Positions 23,500-30,173 of a DNA stretch of 32,490 nt are shown here, one piece after another. Below the pieces are notes generated by a model. That model worked only from the letters and a program-made list of their open reading frames with translations. It searched no databases and was not told the DNA's origin. The DNA is from Pseudoselenomonas ruminantium. Its GTDB lineage: Bacteria > Bacillota > Negativicutes > Selenomonadales > Selenomonadaceae. Numbering within the stretch: the stretch's first letter is position 1; every line of letters starts with the position of its first letter. The DNA lies in contig CACZIV010000037.1 of assembly GCA_902781305.1 (NCBI GenBank), positions 1 through 32,490 on the forward strand. Reading direction: 5' to 3'. Position numbers and translations under genes: made by a program.

Positions 23500-23871
23500 G
23501 ATAAATCCTCCTTTCCTAAAATCTGGAAAGTGCGATACTCTCCTTATAGGTTTATCGTCATTTTTGCGGAAAAGCATAAGCATTTTTTGACACTGGGAAC
23601 AATTTCAACTAATAGGAATAGTCGCAGGTTATTAGGGGGAATAAAAGCAATAAATTTCAAGCAATGAGCCGCTTTTCAGAAAATATTTTTTTCCGTAGAT
23701 TTTCGTCAAAAATGTTTTACTTATGGGGACAAAGAGTGTAGAATAGTAGCTGATGGGAGTTAGCTCCCAGTTAATTTAGGCCGTAGACAGGACGCCATAC
23801 AGCGACTCCGGAAAACGGAGGTGTCCGTCTAAAATATAATATGTAGTAAAAGAATAGGTGGGGTTTACAAC
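23500..23871. promoter_or_regulatory. Divergent region between the FliD-like gene and pyk, with pyk promoter
   Basis: About 370 bases without a gene. TTTTAC (23715-23720) and TAGAAT (23739-23744), 18 bp apart, make a good promoter for pyk with transcription starting near 23751. On the minus strand, GACGATAA (read from TTATCGTC, 23552-23559) resembles a sigma-28 -10 box for the FliD-like gene, but no matching -35 is seen. A TTGACA at 23587-23592 has no convincing -10 partner. The structured leader is listed separately. Confidence 0.5.
23750..23830 (+). ncRNA. Structured 5' leader of pyk mRNA (unidentified, possible cis-regulatory RNA)
   Basis: Directly after the predicted transcription start, GGGAG (23755-23759) pairs with CTCCC (23764-23768) over a TTAG loop. 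Then AGACAGGAC (23785-23793) pairs with GTCCGTCT (23823-23830) with one bulged A, enclosing a hairpin CTCCG/CGGAG (23806-23810 with 23816-23820, GAAAA loop). It does not end in a T-run, so it is not a simple terminator. GGAGT in the first loop region could alternatively pair with ACTCC at 23805-23809. No known riboswitch class was recognised with confidence. Confidence 0.5.
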
Positions 23872-25284
23872 ATGTTAAAAAAGACGAAAATCATTTGCAC
23901 TCAGGGTCCGTCCACAGAGAAACCGGGCGTAATTGATGCGCTGCTCGCAAATGGCATGAACTGCGCACGTTTCAATTTCTCCCATGGTGACCACGAAGAA
24001 CATCTTGGCCGTATCAACATGGTTCGTGAAGCTGCCAAGAAGGCTGGCAAGGTTGTTTCTTTGATTCTCGATACCAAAGGTCCGGAAATGCGTCTGGGCG
24101 AGTTCAAAGATGGCAAAGTTATGCTGGAAAAGGGCAACCAGTTCACGCTGACTTATGACGATGTACCGGGTGATGAAACTCATGTTTCCGTAAACCACAA
24201 GGGCCTCTACACGGAAGTTAAGCCGGGCGATACCCTGCTCCTCTCCGATGGCCTCGTAGCCCTCAAAGTCGATGAAATCAAGGGCAAGGATATCGTTACG
24301 ACGATTCAGAACAGCGGCAAGATGAGCACGCGTAAGCGCGTAGCTGCTCCGGGCGTATCCCTGGGCCTGCCTCCTATCTCTGAACAGGATGCTAAGGACA
24401 TCATCTTTGGCTGCGAACAGGATATGGATTTCGTAGCTGCTTCCTTCATCCAGCGTCCGGATGACGTACTGGCTATCCGCAAGCTCATCGAAGAGCACAA
24501 TGGCCGTATGGAAATCATTCCGAAGATTGAAAATCTCGAAGGTGTTAAGAACTTCGATGCCATCCTCGAAGTTTCCGATGGTATCATGGTTGCCCGTGGT
24601 GACCTGGGCGTAGAAGTTCCGGCAGAAGATGTGCCCCTTATTCAGAAGGAAATCATCCGCAAGTGTAATGCTGCCGGCAAGCCGGTTATCGTTGCTACGC
24701 AGATGCTCGACTCCATGGAACGCAACCCGCGTCCGACTCGTGCAGAAGTATCCGACGTTGGTAACGCTATCCTCGATGGTACGGATGCAATCATGCTGTC
24801 CGGTGAAACGGCTTCCGGTGACTATCCGGTAGAAGCTGTTTCCACGATGAACCGCATCGCACAGCGCATCGAAAGCTCCCTCGAATACAAAGAACTCTTT
24901 GTAGAACGTGGTCTGCAGCATCTGAAGTCCCGTACGCGTGCTATTGCTCATGCTACGGTACAGATGGCCTATGAGCTCGATGTTCCGGCTATCATCACGC
25001 CGACTGAATCCGGTTACACGACGAAAGTTGTATCCAAGTATCGTCCGAAGGCTGCTATCGTAGCTTATACGCCGAGTGAAAAGGCTCTGCGTCAGCTGAA
25101 CCTCCGTTGGGGCGTATATCCGGTACTCGGTTCCATGTGGAAAGATGCCGATGAAATGCTCAGCAACGCTACGGCGGCTGCAGTTAAGGAAGGTCTTGTA
25201 CAGCGTGGCGATATGACCATCATCACGTCCGGTGTGAAGGCTGGCAAGGGCAACTCCAGCTCCGTACGCGTGTACAACATCTAA
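23872..25284 (+). CDS. pyk: Pyruvate kinase
   Basis: 470 residues. It converts phosphoenolpyruvate and ADP to pyruvate and ATP, the last step of glycolysis. Hallmarks in order: KIICTQGPST (6-15), CARFNFSHGDHEEH with the phosphate-binding R33 and N35-S37, LDTKGPEMR, SFIQRPDDV, IIPKIENLEGVKNFD (catalytic lysine region), MVARGDLGVE (metal site), TQMLDSMERNPRPTRAEVSDV and LSGETASGDYPVEAV. The C-domain ends in a standard effector-binding fold, without the extra phosphohistidine domain seen in Bacillus Pyk. AGGTGGGG about 9 nt before the ATG is the ribosome binding site. Codon use is strongly biased, as in highly expressed genes; this leaves long open frames on the opposite strand. The leader upstream may regulate it. 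Confidence 0.98.
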   Translation: MLKKTKIICTQGPSTEKPGVIDALLANGMNCARFNFSHGDHEEHLGRINMVREAAKKAGKVVSLILDTKGPEMRLGEFKDGKVMLEKGNQFTLTYDDVPGDETHVSVNHKGLYTEVKPGDTLLLSDGLVALKVDEIKGKDIVTTIQNSGKMSTRKRVAAPGVSLGLPPISEQDAKDIIFGCEQDMDFVAASFIQRPDDVLAIRKLIEEHNGRMEIIPKIENLEGVKNFDAILEVSDGIMVARGDLGVEVPAEDVPLIQKEIIRKCNAAGKPVIVATQMLDSMERNPRPTRAEVSDVGNAILDGTDAIMLSGETASGDYPVEAVSTMNRIAQRIESSLEYKELFVERGLQHLKSRTRAIAHATVQMAYELDVPAIITPTESGYTTKVVSKYRPKAAIVAYTPSEKALRQLNLRWGVYPVLGSMWKDADEMLSNATAAAVKEGLVQRGDMTIITSGVKAGKGNSSSVRVYNI

Positions 25285-25585
25285 GTAAATACCACGATGG
25301 GGTTCGGGTTCGTATAACATCGTGACATAAAGGGCCGGCGGCGGCATGTTTCTGCGCAAGTACGCGCTATGCGTGTAAAAAGCGCAGAAACATGCCGCCG
25401 CCGGCCTTCGTGCGTGTTTATTGCGTGTACTAGCGCAGGAATAAGTTGCCATGGACTTTCGGCTGGTATGGCAAAATCTGAATCCCTAAAGGGACTAGCG
25501 TTGCGCTGCATATAGCGTTATAATGAAAAAGTGTTATCTTTACAGATAATTTACATAGTCAAGTGTTATGATAGGAGCCGTGGAG
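25285..25585 (+). promoter_or_regulatory. Intergenic region after pyk, with promoter for the downstream genes
   Basis: About 300 bases without a gene. It contains the type A hairpin (25333-25406), which probably ends the pyk transcript. A further loop-like sequence lies at 25421-25438. A clear TATAAT (25519-25524), about 60 bases before the metallo-hydrolase start, is the likely -10, with no good -35. Confidence 0.5.
25333..25406. repeat. Long hairpin element, type A, copy 2
   Basis: Arms 25333-25357 and 25382-25406 are perfectly complementary over 25 bp, around a 24-nt loop. The loop holds TACGCG (25361-25366), which can pair with CGTGTA (25372-25377) using one G-T pair and a 5-nt terminal loop, matching copy 1 at 22322-22392. 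It lies 48 bases past the pyk stop. Confidence 0.93.
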
Positions 25586-26347
25586 ATGCAGGTTAGGATT
25601 TTGGCCAGTGGCAGCAAGGGCAATGCTGTTTTTGTGGAAATGGACGGCACGAAGCTGTTGATTGATGCTGGCATCAGCGCCACGAAAATTAAAAAGGGTC
25701 TGGCGGAGCTGGGCGTCGATGCCGCCTCCCTGGATGGTGTGCTGATTACCCATGAGCACCGCGACCATGTGGCGGGGCTGGTGACGCTTTCGAAGTGGTA
25801 TCACCTTCCAATCTTTACCCGTCAGGGCACAATTGAGCACATGAAAGAGCGGGCGGCGATTCCGGCAGAATGTTTCTGCCCTGTGGGGGAACGCTTTTCC
25901 GTTAATGGGCTGGCGGTGGAGAGTTTTAATATCTCGCATGATGCCGCCGAGCCTGTGGGCTATCGGCTCAAAGGCTGCAAGAATGTAACCTTGGCTACAG
26001 ACCTTGGTTTTGTGACGTCTAATGTGCAGGCTGCCATTGAAGGCGCAGATGTGCTGATTTTGGAGTCCAATCATGACCCCGAGGTGTTGAAGCAGGGCAG
26101 CTATCCATGGCATCTGAAACGGCGCATTTTATCCAATCGCGGGCATTTGGCCAACAGTGATGCTGCCTGGGCACTTATCCGTATGCAGAAACGTCCGGAG
26201 AAGGTTTTTCTCGCGCATCTGTCAGAGGAAAATAATCGCCCGGAACTGGCAGAGAATACTGTACAGGGAATTTTGGAACGTCAGGGTGTAAACATGGATT
26301 TAACCGTGGCTAGTCAAACCGAAATGGTCGGCTGGTATATGAATTGA
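25586..26347 (+). CDS. Metallo-beta-lactamase-fold hydrolase, YycJ/WalJ type
   Basis: 253 residues from the ATG at 25586, with AGGAG 8 nt upstream; an ATG at 25568 has no binding site. The metal-binding motif THEHRDH (55-61) and later metal ligands (SHD near 118, ATDLG near 138) place it in the metallo-beta-lactamase superfamily. The start [15 protein letters not shown] and [30 protein letters not shown]-like block are typical of YycJ, a predicted 5' to 3' DNA exonuclease. In many Firmicutes yycJ lies in the walRK operon beside an HtrA-type protease and the rlmH gene, and the same two genes follow here, although walRK itself is absent. The biochemical role is less certain than the family. Confidence 0.92.
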   Translation: [253 protein letters not shown]

Positions 26348-26363
26348 ATTTGGAGGGATTTTC

Positions 26364-27467
26364 ATGAATAAGAAGAAAACTTCACTGATGGTTGCGGCGA
26401 TGCTGGCTTTGTCGGCAGTCTCTTTTTCGGGGTGTTCGGCAGGGACGGCATCCGATAATTCGGCCAGCGTCAGCAGCAATACGCAAAGCGCACCGGCAGC
26501 ACATACGGAAGTAAAGTTGTCGGATGCCCGTAATACACCGGCTGTGCGTGCAGCAAAAACTGTTGGCCCTGCTGTGGTGGGGATAACCAACAAGGCTGTG
26601 GTTAGGGACTGGTTCAATAATCCCGTGGAAACGCAGGGCGTAGGTTCCGGCGTTATCTTCCGGGAAGATGGCTATATTGTCACCAATAACCATGTGGTAA
26701 GCGGAGCGAAGGAAATCATTGTTTCCCTGCCAGATGGCCGCAGCCTGAAGGGGAAACTCATCGGTGCTGATGAGCTTACCGACTTGGCTGTAGTCAAGGT
26801 GGAGGCGAAAGACCTGCCTACGGCAAAATTCGGCAACTCGGACCAGATTGTGGTCGGAGAACCGGCTATTGCGATCGGTAACCCCATGGGACTGGAATTT
26901 CAGGGCAGTGTGACCAGCGGTGTGGTCAGTGCTGTCAATCGTACGTTGGATATCAGTGACAAGCTGGTGAAACTGATTCAGACGGATGCGGCCATCAATC
27001 CTGGTAATTCCGGTGGTGCGCTCGTGAATGCGGATGGTGAGGTCATCGGTATCAACAGTGCAAAACTGGCTGCCAGCGGCGTAGAGGGCATGGGCTTTGC
27101 TATTCCGACGAATACCGTGCAGAACATCATTGACGAGATTATGAATAAGGGCTATGTGGCCCGTCCGTATTTGGGTGTGTCGGTCTTTGACCCGCAGACT
27201 GCCGGTCGTTATGGCTATCAGCTGAATATTGACAAGGGCGTCTATGTCTTCCAGTTGAGTTTGAACGGCCCCTGTGGCAAAGCAGGTCTGCAGCGTGGGG
27301 ATATCATCCTCAAGGTCAATGATGAGGAAGTAAACTCCGTTTCCGATTTGCGGGCTAAGGTTGCCAGCTATAAAGTCGGCGATACGGTGAAGGTCACCTA
27401 TGACCGCAATGGTGCCAGCCGTACGGCGGATGTTGTCCTCGAAGAAATGCCGCAGGATAACCGCTGA
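26364..27467 (+). CDS. htrA: HtrA/DegP-type serine protease with PDZ domain, predicted lipoprotein
   Basis: 367 residues. The N-terminus (MNKKKTSLMVAAMLALSAVS then FSGC) is a signal peptide with a lipobox-like end, so C24 is probably lipidated and the protein anchored on the outside of the inner membrane. A short Ser/Ala linker leads to the trypsin-like domain with catalytic H110 (TNNHVVSG), D140 (DELTDLAVV) and S216 (NPGNSGGAL). One PDZ domain occupies about 260-360 (YLGVSVFDP, GDIILKVNDEEVNSVSDL). It would degrade or refold damaged envelope proteins. GGAGGG precedes the ATG. It follows yycJ by 16 bp and overlaps rlmH by one base, the conserved Firmicute arrangement. Confidence 0.96.
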   Translation: MNKKKTSLMVAAMLALSAVSFSGCSAGTASDNSASVSSNTQSAPAAHTEVKLSDARNTPAVRAAKTVGPAVVGITNKAVVRDWFNNPVETQGVGSGVIFREDGYIVTNNHVVSGAKEIIVSLPDGRSLKGKLIGADELTDLAVVKVEAKDLPTAKFGNSDQIVVGEPAIAIGNPMGLEFQGSVTSGVVSAVNRTLDISDKLVKLIQTDAAINPGNSGGALVNADGEVIGINSAKLAASGVEGMGFAIPTNTVQNIIDEIMNKGYVARPYLGVSVFDPQTAGRYGYQLNIDKGVYVFQLSLNGPCGKAGLQRGDIILKVNDEEVNSVSDLRAKVASYKVGDTVKVTYDRNGASRTADVVLEEMPQDNR

Positions 27468-27946
27468 TGAAGATAACGATTGTCTGTGCGGGCAAAATCA
27501 AGGAAAAATATCTTACGGCAGGCATTGCGGAATTTATGAAACGATTGAAACCTTTTGCACAGGTTGAGATTCGTGAGATACATGAAGAAAAAATGCCGGA
27601 TTCGCCATCTGAGGCGGAGAAAGAACAGGTGCTGGCCAAAGAAGGCGAAAAACTGCTGAAGCTGGTGCCGGAGGGCAGTTATCTTTTTGTGCTCGATGTG
27701 TTCGGCAAAGAGAAGTCCTCTGAAGAGCTGGCGGCAGCGATTGACCGGCTGGGCCTCTCCGGCCGCAGCAATATCACCTTTCTGATTGGTGGTGCCTTTG
27801 GTCTTTCCAAAGAGGTACGCAAGGCTGCAGATGAGCTTTTAAGCTTTTCGCAGATGACCTTTACCCATCAGATGGTGAGGCTCCTGCTCGTCGAACAGAT
27901 TTACCGCGCCTTTAAGATTAACCGCGGGGAAAAATATCATTGGTAA
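27467..27946 (+). CDS. rlmH: 23S rRNA (pseudouridine-1915 N3) methyltransferase
   Basis: 159 residues, the expected length of RlmH (YbeA/SPOUT family). It methylates pseudouridine 1915 in helix 69 of 23S rRNA on the assembled ribosome. Markers are the start MKITIVCAGKIKEKY, the SAM-binding knot with FVLDVFGKEKSSEELA and FLIGGAFGLSKEV, and the conserved tail MTFTHQMVRLLLVEQIYRAFKINRGEKYHW (quoted as overlapping parts of the C-terminus). The start codon shares a base with the htrA stop, so translation is coupled. A rho-independent hairpin follows directly, ending the yycJ-htrA-rlmH operon. Confidence 0.97.
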   Translation: MKITIVCAGKIKEKYLTAGIAEFMKRLKPFAQVEIREIHEEKMPDSPSEAEKEQVLAKEGEKLLKLVPEGSYLFVLDVFGKEKSSEELAAAIDRLGLSGRSNITFLIGGAFGLSKEVRKAADELLSFSQMTFTHQMVRLLLVEQIYRAFKINRGEKYHW

Positions 27947-27948
27947 GT

Positions 27949-27975
27949 GAAAGCCGTCCCAAACCGGGGCGGCTT
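27949..27975 (+). terminator. Rho-independent terminator after rlmH
   Basis: AAAGCCGTCCC (27949-27959) pairs with GGGGCGGCTTT (27965-27975), including one T-G pair, over a 5-nt loop, three bases after the rlmH stop. A TATAAT at 27981-27986 right after it is a likely -10 for the next operon. Confidence 0.8.
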
Positions 27976-28019
27976 TGTGGTATAATGAAGGTAAATTCTA
28001 AGCGCGAGGGGCGATGGCG

Positions 28020-28997
28020 ATGCGTAACCTATATGGCCTGATGGCATTAATCATGGGATGGGGCGGAATGTATGGCATAACGCATGAGCAGGGAGCGATT
28101 GGTCTTCTGCTGATGGCAGCCATGGGCATTAGCATTTATAAAGGGCAGCTGCCGCAAAGTGTTGTGCGGAAGCTCGATGTCAGTCAGTTGGCTGCGGCAC
28201 AGGCGGACACTGTTTTGGCGGATTGGGAAAAAGCTCGGGAAGATTATAACCGGGTGGAAGACGCCCGCACCAAAATTCGGGACAGTCAGTTAAGCCGGCA
28301 GCTGGGGCTTATGCAGCAGGAGGCGGCAAGGCTTTTAAATTATGTGGAAAAGCACCCGGAACGCATTGCGGCGGCAGGGCGCTTTATTCATTACTATCAG
28401 GATAGGGCAGCCAGCCTTTGTGAGCAATATCGGGAACTGGAAGAAACCAAGCTGGAGACCGAACAGGTGCAACAGGTAAAGGCACGGCTGAAAGAAACGT
28501 TGGTCAGCTTTGATGAGGCTTACAATGCAGAGTTCACGAAGATTATCAACAGCCAGCTCCTCGATATGGATGCCGAACTTACGGTAATGCAGCAGTCGTT
28601 GGAGGCTGAGGGAATCAGCAACGGCAGTAAGGAAACTGTCAATGTGGAACTGAATGCAAACAGCGAGCCGGTTTCTACGGGGATTGGGCGCAAAAAACGC
28701 CCCCGCAGTGGAGCACTCACCAAGGTTGGCGGGCAGGAAATTGCAGTGGGTAGGGAGAAGATTACTACACCGGATAATGTGCGCAATTCTGTGCTGCTGC
28801 AAAAAATGATTATGAGCGGCCTGGCAATCACGTTAGGCTCATTTGGTGCACATAAATTCTTTCAAGGGAAAACCAAGTGGGGGATTGCGTATGTGGTCTT
28901 TTTCTGGACGTTGATTCCTGCTTTGGTATCTGTGGTAGAAGGGATAAGATACTTATTTATGCCGGTAGATGATTTTTACGAGCAATATTATCGTTAA
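28020..28997 (+). CDS. XpaC-like (5-bromo-4-chloroindolyl phosphate hydrolysis family) protein with C-terminal TM2 domain
   Basis: 325 residues from the ATG at 28020; GAGGGG is about 8 nt ahead of it but only 2 nt from the ATG at 28014. Two hydrophobic segments lie at about 5-40, followed by a long charged helical region (55-200) with the XpaC-type pattern (VRKLDVSQLA, LLNYVEKHPERIAAAGRFIHYYQDRAASLCEQYRELE). A polar linker (205-255) leads to a TM2 domain (LAITLGSFGAHKFFQGKTKWGIAYVVFFW), two membrane spans with the charged turn. XpaC was named for an indirect phosphatase phenotype in Bacillus; it is not an obvious enzyme. It pairs with telA, 15 nt downstream, as in many Firmicutes. Confidence 0.83.
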   Translation: MRNLYGLMALIMGWGGMYGITHEQGAIGLLLMAAMGISIYKGQLPQSVVRKLDVSQLAAAQADTVLADWEKAREDYNRVEDARTKIRDSQLSRQLGLMQQEAARLLNYVEKHPERIAAAGRFIHYYQDRAASLCEQYRELEETKLETEQVQQVKARLKETLVSFDEAYNAEFTKIINSQLLDMDAELTVMQQSLEAEGISNGSKETVNVELNANSEPVSTGIGRKKRPRSGALTKVGGQEIAVGREKITTPDNVRNSVLLQKMIMSGLAITLGSFGAHKFFQGKTKWGIAYVVFFWTLIPALVSVVEGIRYLFMPVDDFYEQYYR

Positions 28998-29012
28998 ACG
29001 GAGGGGCTGACC

Positions 29013-30173
29013 ATGGAAGTTAAATTAGAAGATTTGATGAAAGCCAAAACAGGTATTGCAAGTGCCGATGTGACGCCGGACAACCTGCCGTCTGCAGAGG
29101 TGATGACGGCACAGGTGGAAAAGGTGGTAAACGACCTGAATCCGGAGGAGCGGGCGCAGGTTGATAAGATAAAGGACGAATTGGATTTGACCGATTCTAC
29201 GGCCATTTTGCGTTTTGGCGCGCCTGCCCAGCAGAAAATAGCTGAGTTTTCGGACAGCGTGCTTTCACAGGTGCGCACGAAGGACAGCGGCCCGGTCGGG
29301 GAGCTGTTGGGCAATCTTGTAACCCAGGTGCGGGACTTTGAGCCGGAGGGCGGCTCGAGCTTCTTGAAGAAGATTCCGTTGGTGGGCAGTCTGGTGAAAA
29401 AAGGCGAGGATATCAAGCAGGGGTATGAGAAGCTGTCCACACAGGTAGAGCGCATTCAGACCAATTTGGAGCAGGCCAAGCTGAAAATGATGAAGGATGT
29501 GGCGCTGTTCGATAAGCTCTACGCAGAAAATCTGAGTTATTTCAAGCAGCTGCAGCTCTATATTCAGGCTGGTGAAGAAAAACTTACGGAAATGCGGGAA
29601 GTTACCCTGCCCAAACTGCGCCAGCAGGCAGCGGATTCCGGCGACCCGATGGCGGTACAGGTGGTGGCCGATTTTGAGGCCAGCGTGAACCGTTTTGAGA
29701 AAAAGGTACATGACCTTAAAATCAGCAAGACGATTGCCATTCAGTCTGCACCGCAAATCCGCCTGATTCAGAATAATGATAAGGCGCTTATTGACCGGGT
29801 GCAGACGGCTATCTACAGCACGATTCCCCTGTGGAAGAATCAGCTGGTGATTGCTTTGGGACTGCAGGCACAGCAGGATGTACTGCGCATGCAGCAGGCT
29901 GTCAACAATACCACAAATGAACTCTTGCGCCGCAATGCAGAACTTTTGCAGCAGAACAGCATTGAGACCGCGCAGGAAAATGAGCGCAGTATTGTGGATA
30001 TTGAGACGGTTCGGGAGGTTAATGACCGCCTGATCAATACCATTGAGGAAACGATTAAGATTCAGCAAAATGGCCGTGCCAAACGGCAGGCGGCAGAAGC
30101 GGAACTGGTGCAGATTGAAGGCAGATTACGGGAAACGCTGCTGAAGAACAGTGGCAGGCAGGGGGCTCAGTAA
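29013..30173 (+). CDS. telA: TelA-family (toxic anion resistance) protein
   Basis: 386 residues, mostly charged helix, matching the TelA/KlaA family along its length. Recognisable stretches are the N-terminal FGAPAQQKIAEFSDSVLSQVR near 68-88, LKKIPLVGSLVKKGEDIKQGYEKLSTQVERI in the middle, LYAENLSYFKQLQLYIQAGEEKL, and the C-terminal PLWKNQLVIALGLQAQQDVLRMQQAVNNTTNELLRRNAELLQ (fragments of the conserved blocks). No membrane span is seen. Members are linked to tellurite resistance and, in Firmicutes, to tolerance of cell-wall antibiotics and stress; mechanism unknown. It follows the XpaC-TM2 gene with GGAGGGG at the start and is immediately followed by the penicillin-binding protein, so an envelope function is plausible. 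Confidence 0.92.
   Translation: MEVKLEDLMKAKTGIASADVTPDNLPSAEVMTAQVEKVVNDLNPEERAQVDKIKDELDLTDSTAILRFGAPAQQKIAEFSDSVLSQVRTKDSGPVGELLGNLVTQVRDFEPEGGSSFLKKIPLVGSLVKKGEDIKQGYEKLSTQVERIQTNLEQAKLKMMKDVALFDKLYAENLSYFKQLQLYIQAGEEKLTEMREVTLPKLRQQAADSGDPMAVQVVADFEASVNRFEKKVHDLKISKTIAIQSAPQIRLIQNNDKALIDRVQTAIYSTIPLWKNQLVIALGLQAQQDVLRMQQAVNNTTNELLRRNAELLQQNSIETAQENERSIVDIETVREVNDRLINTIEETIKIQQNGRAKRQAAEAELVQIEGRLRETLLKNSGRQGAQ

Noticed and set aside
23746-23812. Resemblance of the pyk leader to a fluoride riboswitch (GATGGGAGTT loop with downstream ACTCC)
   Set aside because: The pseudoknot-like pairing is suggestive, but the short spacer and second helix of the fluoride class are not in place, and pyk is not a usual target. 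It was left as an unidentified structured leader.
23875-25452. 525-residue open frame on the minus strand opposite pyk
   Set aside because: It lies exactly antisense to a highly biased, clearly real pyruvate kinase gene, and its translation matches no domain. Such frames are a by-product of strong codon bias.
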